Below, piece by piece: positions 12,250-26,400 of a DNA stretch of 64,000 nucleotides; positions within the stretch are counted from its first letter, which is position 1; each line of letters opens with the position of its first letter. Location: the NCBI GenBank assembly GCA_035079385.1, contig JAVHKY010000024.1, positions 1,674,001 to 1,738,000 on the forward strand, read 5' to 3'. The DNA comes from Aspidiotus rigidus (lineage: Eukaryota; Arthropoda; Insecta; Hemiptera; Diaspididae). Under the pieces are notes generated by a model. That model saw nothing but the letters and a program-made list of their open reading frames with translations. It searched no databases and was not told where the DNA came from. The position numbers and the translations under genes are program-made.

Positions 12250-15099
12250 TTAAAAATTAAAACCTTTCAATTAACGTAATTATTGAAGAGACCTTAACAG
12301 CGAGCAGCGAATGGATAGGTTTATTTTTTCTTATTCGTTATGCCAACTTCGTTCTTTGAAATTTTGTTCTTTTTGGATTTGAACATGCGGTAAATTGTTT
12401 CATTAATGAAAAGTCGGGCATTTCTCATGATACTTGTTCCATGAATGCCGTTTTTCTTCAATTAGCAAAATGAATTGAATGGACCACCAGGCTGTTTAAA
12501 TAAGTGTTATTTGTATTAGAGATATAAATATTGTAAGTGAGTACCTATAAGTTAAAGACTGGATAATTCATGTACTCCCTAATGCTACAGAATAATCAGG
12601 ACTGAATTGTTTTTTTATATAAGAACTATAAAATCGTCATTGTCCAGCATTCTTTATTTTATTTTCACCGATTCACGCGACAATAAATACAAAATGATGC
12701 TGACTTGGAATTTTTTTCTAATCGTTTTCTTTTTTTCGTCATAATATTATGTCTCTAGTATACTATAGTACAGTTGATAAGCACGAATAGGAACGAGTAG
12801 ACTACCGAACACATAATTTGAATACGAAATTAACTATTAGTAGGAAGTGCAACAAAAAGCAAATATCCGGATTAGTTTATAGGTACTACAATTACGTTCA
12901 AGGACGAAAGGGGTTGCTGAGAGGTTTGAGGATATCTTAAAAATTCGGAGAACGGTATGAGCCATATTTTTCTTAGTATCGAGCATTTCCGTCAGTAAAT
13001 AGATGTACGAGTACGTCATTGCGCTTTTTTTGGTCATTCTGAAGTCATGCCATTGGCGAGTTGACTCATTAACTTCGGTAGAATTTTCTTCTAGACTAGA
13101 TTTTCTTTCATTTTATTCTCTGTGTAATGCGGCAGGTTTACAAATGCGTTTGAGAATGAATAATGGGGATAGAAAACCATACGTATTCGTATATCTGCGT
13201 ACGAACTTGGCTGGAAAGAAAAGTTAACAGTAAAATGTTCGGTACTTGTTGTCTTCTGATCGTCGTCCATCACCGGCGAGAATATTACTCATATATACTC
13301 TGTTCGCCTAATTCATGTTAACTGTTAATTATTACGATTGAAGAAATAAAAACAAGTAAACAAACAAACCTCAGGTATTTACACTTATTTTATAACACGC
13401 CTCGGAACGCACGTGTTCTGGTTAACGTGGTCATATACGTAGAATACCTAATCTATTGCGGTTTTTTTATTCAACCTTTCTAGCCAAGTTCACGTTGCAG
13501 ATAATTTCAAGAAAATAATTATTTTTTAAAATTAATTATTCAGGAAAAAAGGAGAAAGAAAAAATAAAAGAATTTAAGACTTTGAAAAATGAAATCATGG
13601 GAAAAATTGTTTTGGCTTATTATTTTCAAAATTTTTGTTTTCTATCCTTGTCAATTCTTTCAATATTTTGGAGATTATTATATTATTGACAAAGAAATAA
13701 TATGAGATATATTTTCCAATAGGGATATGACTGGAAAAATGGAAATTGTAGATACTCATCGCGAGCATTTCAATGAAAGACGTATACCTAACTCAAGTTT
13801 TATCAAGTACAAAATAAAACTTGTCAGCTTCATCAACGGTTGTTAATTGAGGTGAGCAGAAAACCGTGATCATTTTGTGTTAATGTCATTCCTCGCTGAC
13901 TTCTTGTAAATATATAGTATCTACTTCGAAATTTTCTCAAGCATAAGTTTGAAAAATAGAGGAAGGGGGGGGGTTGGTGAAAATAGTAGATAGATAATTT
14001 TCAGATGACCCTCGTAGAACTGAAACCCAGTTTAAAAGAAAGGTTTCGTGCATATTATATTAGAAAATAAATTCGCAGTGTTTCTACGAGTCCCTTCTGC
14101 AGATGCTTATGGAATTCAAGACGGGGTGTGAGACATTTCTGTTTCCCATAGCCTACATTCTTCAACTTTCAGGACCTATAAGGACCCACCAAGCCACATT
14201 TTGGGTTTCGAGAGAACAGATTAATATTTACTCGTTTTTGAAAGGGCGATTTACGTAATAATAATTACGAGTATTAACCTGGGAATTTTCTAAAGAGATC
14301 AAGATTTCAAAAAAAAAAAAAAAATGATGAACGCAGTGAAAAAACCTTGGGAAAGCTTTGATCTTCACGGAAACCGTTATTCCAAAACCACCACTTCTAC
14401 TACGATCGACTATTATGCAAGGTTTTAATGTACACGTCTTCACAGCAAGGTGTGAAAACAATTTGGTATGTAGTCGTTGTGACGTCAGGAAAAGAGACGT
14501 ATAATTTTTTTAAAAATCATAAATATTCAAGACGGATTGTCCGAAACGAAATTAGGCTATGATGTCAAAGATTGAAGTGCGATTTCAAATTTGTACTAAT
14601 AAGAGAACCTAGTTCCATTCCCGAAGCCATGATAGTGTTCATGAAGACCGTTGTGACAACATTGGTAATCTTGAAAGAATTGCTTCTAGCATGCCCCCCT
14701 TGGAGGAAGGTCAGAACATGCAGTTTTAGCGGTGGTGAAGTAGGCTGTTATCAGAAGTTCGGTCCCTTAAGTACACGCTAACACTATATCAACCCACGCA
14801 CATACTTAGCGTGCAGATTTAGAAAATTAATAAGAGATAAGTACCTATTGAACCGAAAAATCTGAAATAATTATGAGAGACGGACGAGGATAATTACTAA
14901 AATTTGGGCTACTTTTGAAGATGATAGAAGAATTCTCGATTTCTTAGTGATTTTTCAACGTGAATGTATTTTTACACGCATTCTTATTGAACCTTCGAAA
15001 AAGTCAGCCTTCCTGCACAGCGTTGCCGTTCGGTGCAGGTCCCGGCCTTCCTTTAAGACGGCTATACTTTTGCGCATGAGATGTCTACACAACTGTTCA
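12250..15099. other. Intergenic stretch, nothing recognised
   Basis: AT-rich with short homopolymers. No protein motif, transposon end or long inverted repeat was found. A TGACGTCA palindrome is at 14480. Confidence 0.4.
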
Positions 15100-16020
15100 G
15101 AAGAGGCAGGTGACCCTGCTCCGTCACCGCGCTCTTATAATCACTGCTAACTGTCTGGCCTCAACATCCCAATACCCAAACTTTCAAATGCTTTCAGCTC
15201 ATGTAATCCACCCCGTCTGGGCCTTCAATCTCATGTAGGCACTCGAACTTAGACCCTTACTTACCATCTTTCAATTAATTCCTCCTTGGTCAACTTCTAC
15301 CCCTGGCACCCATCCCGATCTCACAGGAATTCCCAAACAGTCATTATTCAGGGTAACACCTCATTCCTTCGTATGAAATACTTCGCTTTCATATTCACTC
15401 CCGAACTTACTCCTATATTTACCTGCCTCTCTTTTCTCACCCGCCTCCTCCTCGTAAATTTCCTGTCTGATTCTCTCTTATCCTTACTTGCCAACCATGG
15501 ACTCTTTTGTCCAACATATTATTCTCATTCTTATAACCTTGTTCAGTTCTTCCTCATCTTACATCTCTTGCCTATGGATACAGGGACACTGACGCAGTGG
15601 ACCCTGCCGCAAAGCAGTCACTGCATTCACCTCCCATTTAAGTGAACCCTTCCGCTCCTCGAATATGACTGCTCTTTCATCCTCTTTCTGCTCCTCCTTA
15701 TCCAGGGTAAGCTCCGACCTATTCAAATAACTCCAATTCCTTGGTCTACTTTCTACTGCCTTTCCCGACGCGAAGAAGTCATCCTAACCCCTCTATACCT
15801 GTCTTACTCGTTTTTTTCTGTCTTCACGCCTCTCATCCCGATCCGACACTTCCTCTCTTGTCCAGCTCTCGAAAACGTACGACTTCACCATTCTATCTCC
15901 AACTGCATCACACACCCCCAAATCATGAATGCATTTGGCTCCTGTTGATTCAAGGTGTAGAGGAAGATTTTGGCCAAAAGTGAAGCTAAACCGTCATTCT
16001 ATCTTATTCTCCATATCTGC
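15100..16020 (+). mobile_element. Strongly decayed non-LTR retrotransposon
   Basis: CT-rich plus-strand DNA matches the retroelement family at low identity. Near 15.14-15.27 kb it resembles the reverse transcriptase region also seen at 54.23 kb (shared CACTGCTAACT and TCTGGCCTC words). An RNase H remnant DTDAVDPAAKQSL lies near 15.59 kb, followed by the REE module near 15.77 kb (ACGCGAAGAAGTCATCC). There are many stops and shifts. The 3' end is not clear. Confidence 0.65.
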
Positions 16021-16039
16021 CTTATTTACCCTAGACAAG

Positions 16040-16650
16040 CTAAAAATAGTGGCGGGCGGGGCTTGGAGAAGGTATAATTTATCACAGTAACGTGTACTAG
16101 CGTATATTAGGAGCATACTAGGCTAAAATGGGGGAGCTAGTGGGCCAAATATATAAATTACCAGACTAATAAGTGAGAGCCTATTTGTTGTGGTAGTCAA
16201 GTAAAGTTGACAAAAATGTAGAGGTGGATAACCTGATTTGGCGGTTAGACTTGGAGCAGGACTAGTGCGAACGTGTGCTAATGCGAATGGCGGAATTTTG
16301 AACTGTGTCTAGAAGTGAAAGATGCGATGAGGGTGAGAGTGCATATATAGGTGATCCATAATTTAGGATAGATCGGATAAGGATGTGGTACGGGGGAAGT
16401 AGAAGACATTCAAAGCTCTGAGGCTTTCGGCTTTAATTTCTTTGATATGCGGCAGCCATGAGTGTTTGAAGTAAAAGTGGTGGCGAGGACTTTTACTGTG
16501 TCATTAACTGCGATAGGGATGAAATTGAGAGGGAGGGGAGGAAATGGGGTTTTAGCTCGTTTTTTGTCGAAAATCACGATGCAGGACTTGGAGAAGGATA
16601 TTCGGAATCCACAGTAGGATAGCCAATTAAGGATGGACAAGATGTCATTT
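16040..16650 (-). mobile_element. Non-LTR fragment, reverse transcriptase C-terminal part
   Basis: Minus-strand frame 16410-16640 reads ILNWLSYCGFRISFSKSCIVI, the typical palm/thumb segment with an SK motif. A degraded linker with LRTSPAPSLTA-like residues follows at lower coordinates. The fragment is cut at about 16650 where the poly(A) end of the next element begins, so it seems to be the host of that insertion. Confidence 0.7.
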
Positions 16651-18640
16651 TTGTTTTTTTTTCTTTCTTTATTTTACGGGCATTTTAGCGATGCTAAAGG
16701 CGATTCGCTCGACAAGATTACATATATGTTGGAAATAATTAGAAAAATAGGTTAATAACAGCTACATCTTAATGAATAGTTAGAAGGTGTGTGTTGGTAG
16801 GTTATTGTAATTTTTTTTTCATATGGAAGAATAGAATTGGGTGAGGCTTATGTATTGGAGGGAGAGGGTTATCGTATCTGAATTATTTGTTACTGCTTGA
16901 GAGTGGGAGGAGAGCAGAGAGGTGCAAGTAGAGGGCAGGAAAAAAAATGTTCGACTGTTAAAGTTCCGTCTTCGCAGTAAACACAAAATGGGGGAGCCAG
17001 AAGATCAGGGTTGATGAGGTAAGAATGTGTGGTTCGGGTAGGACCAATTCTTAGACGGGTGAGCACAACCTCTTCCCGTCTAGGACTTCTAATAGAGGTG
17101 GATCAGGGTATGGGGGTTTGTTTAATTCTGAGAAGTTTGTTAGACGTTTGATTTTTCCAGAGTGATTCCCATTTTTGAAGGATGAGAGAACAGTAGTGAT
17201 TTTTGTAATCGGAGATAGATAGATGGGTGTAGTCAGTTATTCTAGCTAAGGAGGTGGCGTTCTTGGCGGCTCTAACAATTGCATCATGATCAGTTAGATC
17301 GATATGACTAGGTATCCACATGAACGTGAATTGGGTGTTTATAGAGTTAAGGTTGAGTAATGTGAGATGGATGCGTTGGATGAGGGGGTGAATCCTGTAG
17401 ATGTCCACCATAGAGTGTAGAGAAGAAAGTGAGTCAGTGAGGAGAAGAAATTTGCCGTTTGGAAGGAGTTGAGAGAGACGGGAAAGACAGGAGAATATAG
17501 CCATCAATTCGGCTGTGAATATGAATGCAATTTTACAAATACGGTGGGAAGTTAAGCATCCATTTATGGAATATGCGAAAGCAGTTTTATTCGATTTTTT
17601 CGATCCGTCTGAAAAGCAAATTGTGTAACTAAGATACTCTTATGTCAACTTTCGAATGTTTTGGATGACAATGATGTTGTTTGATATGGGGGTTTGCGTG
17701 AGGTCGAGATGTATGTTTAGTTTAGGGAGTGTCCGAGGGGGGGGGGGTAGGTAATATAGATGGGTTGCAAGGGATTTGCTTTGTAAGGCTTATTGAGAGG
17801 AAGTCAAATTGGAGACGGATATGTTTATTGTGAGTCAATAAGGGTTCATTGTCTTGTTATATATAGGGAGATCAGAGAATTGAGAAACAGAGGATAAGAA
17901 ATTGGAAGTTAGTATGAGTCTACGAAAGGAGAGTGGAGGTTCAGCGGCTTCAGCGCATAAACAGAGTTTAGGGCTTGTGTGATAGGCTCCAGGGCCATTC
18001 TCAGAGAGGAAGTTTGAAAAGTGTCGAGTAATGAGAGAACAGATTTGTTGGCTAAATTGTATATTGGCGCTCCATAATCTAATTTAGATCGAATAAGATT
18101 CTTATAGAGCTGTAATAATAGTTTTCTGGAGCATCCTTTAGAGGGATGTGAGATGAATTTAATGATGCTTAAGGTACGTATGAATGTTGCTTTCTGAAAT
18201 TTGATATGGGGTGGGGGGGGGGGTTAAGGAAGTTTTTGACCAAAGTGAAGGCCGAGAAGTTCAGCAGAATTTCGGATTGGGGTTTCAAAATTTTGTAGGG
18301 AGAGAGGTTGGAGGGAGGGGATTGGGCGTCTTTTCTTGAAAATAACTAGATAGGTTTTGGAGGTAGAGAATTTGAAGTCAATTTTCGATGTCCAGGTAGT
18401 AATTGAGTTTAGAGTTTCCTGGAGAGTCTGTGAGCTCTTTGAGGTTGCGATCGTGAAAAATGTTGTACTGAGGGGTGACCTGTGCAAGACTCCATTCGAT
18501 TGGATGTGAACCGTTTTTTCTTGAAAGAAACGGTTTTGTAGATAGTTTTCTAAAAGTTGTGTTAACTGACTGCGGAAACCATATTCATACATGCTTATTT
18601 TAAATAAAAAGAAAATAAAAATAAGATAAGCCATTTCCCA
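16651..18640 (-). mobile_element. Non-LTR retrotransposon with reverse transcriptase and RNase H, decayed
   Basis: Reading the minus strand, reverse transcriptase comes first (18634-18224) with LENYLQNRFFQEKTV, then SPLST. The catalytic YADD segment is missing: the frame jumps to SSQTLQETLNSITTW and FSTSKTYLVIF, which points to an internal deletion. RNase H follows at 17507-17103 with LLTDSLSSL and FMWIPSHIDLTDHDA. A region near 17.0-17.1 kb reads RREEVVLTRLRIGPTRTTHS, and then a CVYC pair. The 3' end is an A-rich tail at about 16650-16672 on the plus axis. The element cannot be active. Confidence 0.85.
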
Positions 18641-20400
18641 TGGGGTCGCGAAGCTTGTAGGTTCCCCGCTAAATTTTTTCCTGTTTTAGAGGCTTGAAGC
18701 TTTCCCAACTGATTCCATTTGAAAATGATCTCCTCAGGAAACCAACGCGAGGCTAAATTTTCAGCCTCTACATGACTTTATTAGTAACCATCACAAAAAG
18801 AGTATCATTCGATTAGTACAAGTAGTTCTAAAAATTTTGGCAATAACATTAACGTTGGTAATTTGTACCGTTGAATAAAAAATACGTCCCCAAAAATAAA
18901 ACACGATAAAAAATTTGTCTGTAGACCATCAAGACAATTTTATGATGACAATTTAGAATTTGAATTTAAATGGTTTTTTGTCTTTCACATTTGAGAGTCA
19001 CTTGACGTTTGTTATGGTATTTAATGCCACAAGTGATTCAATTTTAATTTATTATATGATACGTTCACTGACTTAGAATTATTCTACGTTCAACGACTGT
19101 CGTTAGAAGTAATGATGCCACAGGATTTTAATTCATGATCTTGTTAAAGACGTGCGAGGATTCAAATGTCACATCCGATATCATCGAAAAGATAAATTTA
19201 CTGACCCAATTTTTCACTTTCGTCTACTTTATGTTTAATGAAAATAATTTTAAATTAACAAATTATGGGTAGAGAAAAGAATTTGGCACAGATAATTTTC
19301 GACTGACTTTAAGACAGTTTTTCCTCGAAAAAATAATTGCGAAATTAAAAGAATGCGATAGAATTTTATAACCGCGATTGATTTTTGCCAATTTTTCCTT
19401 TAAAATTTGACGAGACTCTCTCGATACTCGCGTATATTTTCATTTTCCGTCCGATCGAAAAACTGATGTTTCGCGACCGGCTATCGCTCTTTCGGAATAC
19501 GATTGTCTGTTATATGTAGACTACAAATTGGTATTAATCGATTCGCCCGAGTACCACTGTACTTATTATAAATTCAAAGTCATTAATTTGGCATACGTAA
19601 TTCGCGGTGTGGGTTAGTCGCTGCATACTGATCTGGCGATATTTCGACAATGTTATGAAGTCGAAGTCGCAACAAGAGACCTTAACACACTACACAGTGG
19701 TACATGAGCGTCGCTTGTATTATGCAGAAATGCACACGTGTTTCTGACGCTAAATAGTATGAAAGGTCATTTATATCGTCGAAAGAAAAAAAAAGAAAAC
19801 AACAACAAGAAAAAATTCATTGATGCGGATTTACAACGTCAGAAATAAGCCCTTTGTCGTAAGAAGTTTGAATGGGTGATAAAAAAAATTACGATAGAGA
19901 TCCCTAAAAAATTTTATAAGCCTCCTCCTCCAGCAGCTGATTCAATGACTATAACATAATGTCTATTGTCGGTATCCATTTTCCAAGGGCTGATGGAGAA
20001 GTTGATTTGTCTCTGGAAAAATGAGCTCTAATATCTGATATAAATATATGCGTCGAAGATTTTAATGAATGATTGAGAAAGAAAACTAGTAAGACATATT
20101 CCTTTTTCATTTTCATGAAGATGATTCTCCGCATTCGTTTTGGGGGGGGGGGCTTGAATTTTTTTTTGTTGTCATAAGAAATTAAAGTTTGAGGGGGGTT
20201 TTTTCATTGGGCCAGGGGATCACGGCACCCCTGCTTTTCTAGAATTAAGCTCTGGGGGAAGGGCGTGATTTTTTTCTCCCTTTTGTTCGCAAATTTCCTT
20301 GCTGAAAATGCTATATCCCTCGGTCACCAATCCAAAATTAAAAAATTTGTCCTCATAATAATCAGATTTTTTGTGGTTTGTAAATCAAAAGATTCCCCCT
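18641..20400. other. Intergenic stretch, nothing recognised
   Basis: Mostly AT-rich single-copy-looking DNA with CG-richer patches near 19.4-19.7 kb. No coding or transposon signature was recognised. Confidence 0.4.
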
Positions 20401-20404
20401 CCTC

Positions 20405-20600
20405 CCTAGCCGTTAGAAGACGTCGATTTGCAGTCGTTTTTGATCGATTTCTGGTCGACGTACTCCGGAACTATTTCGACGGTAAATCGACGTCGAATTT
20501 GTGTCAACTACTTATTGAAATAATGGGTCGACATGACGTCGAATTGACGTCAGATCGACGGACGTCGATTTGCAGTCGACATGGTTTAACGGGTTATTGA
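20405..20600. repeat. GTCGA-rich tract
   Basis: GACGTCGATTTGCAGTCG appears nearly twice (about 20416 and 20561), with further TCGAC words and a TGACGTCA at 20545. It resembles the 5.4-5.9 kb tract. The 111-codon frame crossing it is probably spurious. Confidence 0.5.
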
Positions 20601-22257
20601 TTCTAAACATGGTTATCGAGATGTGAGTTTTATTATGAGAAAACCTCGAGAATTTTTGAAACTTGGCGCGGGATTGAAGATCCAGTGCGTAAGGGTATTA
20701 AAATTTTTACTCAAAAGCCAAGAAAAATGGTCATGTCTCATTTTCCTTCTCCTCCAATTTCAATCTAGAGAATTCCATAATTATCAGCGAAGAATACAGA
20801 ATAATACGGTAGTATCACGATTTTTCTATTCAGCTAATGACGATGTTAATTAATGATATGGAATGCCTTGAATTTTCATAACAAAATAATAACGTTAAAG
20901 TGAATTAGATGATATTTTCTTCACGCTTTTGTACATCAGCGCAGCTTCAAAATAAACTGAAGGTTAGAGTTTTTTCTTTACCTTGTTTCTAACGATTTGT
21001 GATTGTCTGGAATAATCTCGCGAACTAATGAGTAGGGTAGGAGGAAGGTTCCACAAAATGGGAGAGTAAACCCCAACCTTTTATAAGGGTAGTAATACTC
21101 ACCGATGATCGACTGATGATGGGTCGGCGACAAATTTTTTTTTTCTAGCACATGATCGAAAATTTCAATCTGTATAACATCACGGGAATTGACACTACGT
21201 GAAAAATATCGCACAATTAACGACTACTCGCGATTACGAGGTAATTTTCTCACTAGTTACAGCAATATAGCGACCCACAATTACGAATTAATAGAGTAAT
21301 CTTCCGAGTACGTTACGACTTCGTATACCGTACTGTTAGCAACACACGTTATTCATGAACGTTCGCCTTCGATAGGTGGTGGACTGCGGACTGTTCACTG
21401 GATGTGGATACCCTTGTGCGCTTCAGTCGCACTGTTGTTCACCGGTTTGTCTGTCGACTCCAGTATACTAGAAAGAGTGCGTTTCATTTGAGAAAATCGA
21501 TCGTTCACTCGAGTACTGCGGTCGCACTTATTGTTCTTTTTATTTCTTCTCACCTGTCTGTGCCGGTATTACGCTCGCGATCCTATTTTAGTATAATATT
21601 TTTTTGGCTTAAAATAAGTTGAAAGGATAATCACTCCGTCGAGTAGTAATAAATTATTTAAAAAAACTTACCCCTCTGTCTGTAGATAATTATGATCATT
21701 AAGACGATAATTACGTAACACTGAACCGGTTCGATGCGACGAACGACACCCGCTGTTCAAACCAAGAACTTATGATACTTTATTTTTCGCCAGGTTTTTT
21801 TTTCAAAAGTTCGCGTTACTTTGCGTGAAATTATTTACGCACTCGAGTTACAAAGTTCGGATAAAAAATACTTTTGAGGTGAATTCAAAAAACACCTTTG
21901 CCCCTAGCGCTACCCTCCCCTCCTCTTATTGATAGCTCGAAACTCAGGATTTTTCTGAAGAGAAAGCCTATTTCCTGAGGCTTATTTCAAAGAGAGGTCT
22001 GTCGTTACCGTCTTTCTGGCAAACTGTGGTTCCGAAATGGATGGGAGCTTTGTACCATCTAAGGAATTTCGAGAATTTCGGGCGAGGAATGCAGGAAACG
22101 AAACTGTTTTATGGGAAACATTCTCAAGTTAATCCTAAGTCCTGTCTCTTTTTGAGCTGAGGTCAAATTTGCTTAAAGCCCCTTCAAAGTATCAATGATA
22201 GGAGGGTGAAGGAACTTATAAAAAATATCGACTCGAGCTGGTAAGAGGAGGGCAAGC
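20601..22257. other. Intergenic stretch, nothing recognised
   Basis: No domain was recognised. The 21.3-21.6 kb part is CG-richer and includes TTCAGTCGCACTG, which fits an arthropod initiator loosely, but no downstream gene supports a promoter call. Confidence 0.35.
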
Positions 22258-23410
22258 TTTTTTTTTTTTTACGAGCAATGCAGTGGCTGCGTTTACATAA
22301 ACTTAGTATTTAAAAAAGTAGAAAGGAAGGAAAGTTGAAAACAAAATACATGTAAAAGAATTCAGTGCGGACATGATGGTGGGCCAAGGTTTGCTAGAAG
22401 ATGAGTATGAGTAAGACGAGTGTGTCCTATTCTTAGTCGAGCTAAGATGACTTCCTCTCGTCTAGAATGTCTGTGGGACGAGGACCAAGAAGAGGGATTG
22501 GTTTCAATTTTTCTCAATTTGTTGTCAGTTAAATTTTTCCAAGAGGAAAGCCAAAGTTGGGAAATTAAGGAAGCGTAATATACTTTTAGGTCTTTTGCCG
22601 GTGAGAGAATAGGGTCCGTTATTTTAAGAAGAGATGTTGCTTGTTTAGCTGCTTTATCTACTGACTCGTGAGGTGGAAAGTCAAAGTGTCCAGGAACCCA
22701 AGCCAGAGTGATATGAGAGTTTATTAATTTCGTAGTGTGGAGAGCCAAAAATATACGTTGAATTAAGGGGTTAGTTGAGAAAGGATCCGCAATGGCTTGT
22801 AGAGACGAGAGGGAGTCAGTCCAAAAAAGGTATTTTTGTTCCTAGTAGTTGCACAATTTGTGATATACAGGCAAGGATACCGTTTAATTCAGCTGTGTAT
22901 ACCGACGCTGAATTTCGTATGCGGTATGCCTCCATTTCGCCACCAATGAAGAACGCGTAAGATGTTCTATGGCGATATTTTGAGCCGTCTATGAGACAAA
23001 GGATATAACCTGCGAATTCGTCGATAAGTTTTGCTACATGCGTTTTCGATAAATTGAATTGCTGACTTTAGGAACTTCCGTAAGGTCTAGTCTTATATCA
23101 GGAATGGAGAAGAGCCATGAGGGGTAGCTGTCAGGATAGGCAGAAGGGTTGAAATTTTGAGATGACGAGCGAGAGAAGTTTCTAAGCAAGTATGGATATG
23201 TTTCGTTGGTTGACGATTAAAAATTGGATTAATTTCAGAGACTAAAGATTTGTAAACGGGGGAATTTGGAAATTGAGATATCGAAATAAGAAGATTCGAA
23301 GAGAGGGTGGATTGGCGAACAGATAAAGGTGGTTCCGCTGCCTCGGCACACAGACTAAGACTAGGGCTCGTTCTGAATGCTCCCAAAACCAGCCTAAAAT
23401 AGGAACTTGA
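22258..23410 (-). mobile_element. Non-LTR retrotransposon, 5'-truncated, with RNase H
   Basis: On the minus strand the insertion starts near 23.41 kb at RLVLGAFRTSPSLSLCAEAA, the segment after the reverse transcriptase. It continues through a complete RNase H. A DGSK catalytic stretch lies near 22.98 kb, an acidic TAELNGI near 22.88 kb, a DSLSSL site near 22.81 kb, and LAWVPGHFDFPPHESVD near 22.69 kb. The module RREEVILARLRIGHTRLTHTH follows near 22.43 kb. A T run at 22258-22270 is its poly(A) tail. Frames are interrupted, but this is one of the better preserved copies in the window. Confidence 0.85.
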
Positions 23411-26400
23411 CATACTCCTCTTCCAGAAACACCTCCTGTAGGATTTCATATGCTTGCTTCGTACACTTTTACGTAATGTATTGATTATACCGACCATACT
23501 GAATTAATTTTGAGAATTCAAGGAGGTCTGGACCTAGTATAAGCCTATTATAAAATTAGTACACTGCAAAGTGCGGAAGAAGAGGGGTGGGAACGCCTAA
23601 TGACGTCATTAGTGACCTTGAACTATTTTAGGGACTTGAGAGACGTCACGATATGATGACGTCATAGGTCCGTTTCCACCAGATGGCGTCCGACAAATTT
23701 TTCAAAAACAACCCGTAAATCATGGATATGTTTTTCCCTAAGACTCCAATCTCCATAAGCTGGTCGCGGGAAGGGGTTTAGTACAATGGGGAGTATCCTG
23801 GTACACCTTTTGTTATACTTAAGGGAGGCTATTGTGAAGAGACCTAATATACAGCATACTACACTTGTTTATATGTATATTTATTCTTTTATTTAATTAA
23901 TCAATTTATTATTTTGTACATAAATTTTCATGTTTCGATAGCACTGCTACAGGTGCAGACAAATGTGTATATGATGAAAAATCACCTAGAAGAATAGAGT
24001 CTTAGCCTAGAATTCTGCTCTGTGCCTGACCTGTGTTATAGTAGTAGCCTAGCTTCATGTCTGAAGGTGAAATTCAACTCGAGAATTCATAATTATAGCC
24101 TTGCTCAGAAGTTCAGAGATGAACCTTCCTCTGGGGTCACCTCCAACGAAGGCTCACAGATCCAACTTTTTTTTTTTGTCTCTCCTCTACTAAAGATCGG
24201 AACACGAAATTTATGCTAGTCCCTAAATTAGGTCATACGTTCTTCTCAGCTTTTAAGCGGGCAAGTTTGAATAAACTACGACTTCACGAATCGGCCTCAT
24301 TAGTCATTGCCGCACCCACGCTAGAGGTTGAGAACATTTGGATCCACCCACCCCAGGCAGACCAGACGACGAAATTAGGTCAAGGCCATTGATCACGTTA
24401 CAAAGGTTGAACGTAGACTTCACTATGTAACTCCCATAGATCGAAATCAGACTGAAAATCATAAACAGTATCACGAAAGTCGGATTTTTATCAAGGTCTC
24501 CTCTCATCATACTATATGTGAAACTCGGAAGTCAAAATATCTTCAAGTTTCTCTAGTCTCGAGTCAAATTAGGCTACCGGTCGGCAAACGGTGGATATCA
24601 GACATCTTTTGCGAAATAACTCCCAATAAAACAGGTTCCCTGTGAAAAATTCAAAATTAGATCTCGGATTTTTTTTATTTAAAAATTTTCTTCGATTTCA
24701 TTCAAATTACGTATTCGAACTTCGAGCTTTATTATATATGGATTAGGGCGAAGGAAAATTTTGACTTTTGATTCATGCACGTAATGGGGTGGTTATTTCG
24801 GCTCCCTAGGTGGGGGCTTGGACCTTGCTCAGGGACATCGAAAAATTTCGATTTTGTGTTATACTGAGAAGTGGATCGTGAAAAATTCTAATCATTGAAC
24901 TGTATATGAGGGTAAGAGGGAGAATTGAAGAATCACGACCCCCAGGAGGAGACTTTTTGACCATTGATTTTTATATGAAGGGGTTAAAAGCAAATGGTGG
25001 TATCCTTAGGGTAAGAGCTGGAAATTGATTTAAGGACATATGAGGAGAGAGAGACTCGTTAGAACTCCAATAATCCAGGGTGAGGAACTTTTCGAAATTT
25101 TGACTCTTGAGTTATAATAAGAGGAGGGGGGCCTTAAAAAATTAGGTTCATCTCGCTACATAACCGTAAATATTGGGGGAATATTAGGAAAAATTTCAAC
25201 CAAAATGATCGATCCTAATCGATTGTCGAAATTGAAAAATCCCTCATAAAACACGTTTTCTGCTCACCTCAATTGACATAGTTTATAAAAGGGGCTCCGC
25301 TAGTTCTTTCCAAATCTTCCTCTTGATTTGTATAACTAAATGATCAAAATTTTTCAGTTTCAAAAGTCAAAATTTTTTAGGTCCCTTTTCTGATACATCT
25401 GGCTCGGCGGTCAAAATTTGTCCTCATTGATGAGGCCAAAATCTCAAAATCTTTTGAAGTCTCAAGGACAGAGAGAAAAATCAAACTTTAAACGGAGGAT
25501 ATTCAGAAAAAAAAAAGAAAAACTTAGGATAAATTATTTATAAGAAATTTACCTAGAGATTACGGACTAGCCTTCAGAGGAGCTGAAGATACGTAGTCGC
25601 CGAAGAATAATGATAGCGATATAGCCAAAAGAATTGAAAAGAGTTCGATACGAGGATTTACGTGATCGAAATCGCGAGGACGAAATTTTCTAACCATTAT
25701 TACAAAATGGGAAAAATCGAGAAGAAAAAAGGATTAAAAAATAAGATAAAAGTAAGATACAAAAATTACTTCGGAATAGAGAAGAATGAGAGAAAGGAGG
25801 AGGAAAAGCATGTTCTAGGATTAATAGAATCGCTTCCAAAGAAGTAGGTAATGAAGTCAGTGCTGATAACATTGTAGCTCATAATTGAAGAAACTCCATC
25901 GTAATAACCATAAAATTTATCCGAAGTTCCTTTCTCGACCGTAAGAGGTTGAAAACATGATATTTTTTCAGTTCTAGTTGTACCCGCTGAAAATAAAATT
26001 ATGTTCAGTTTCCATTGTACCTCCTCCCCTCTCCAAGAACGACAAGTAATTTGCTAGGCATTTTGTATGCTACATTTTCCTTTTTATTGGGTGGTAATTT
26101 TCAGAAAACGTCCGCGCCCGCTCATTTGTGACGTCATTTTCGGGGAATCGTTTAGGTTCTAGAATTTTCTTGATCTGCGTTCGAACTTGATTGTTATGTT
26201 ATCTCGCATAGGAAAATTTGTCTCTAATTTTCTTCTTAGTTACGGTTTCCTTCCTCTTGAAGAATCGTAGAAGGCTGCTAACGTAATTATTATTTCTCTT
26301 CTTAACTTCTACTTTTGTTCAAAACTCGAAAAATTGTTCGCTCATACTTTTTCTGTATCCTGTATAGACAAATCTGCGCTCGTAGGTTCGAATTTCTGAG

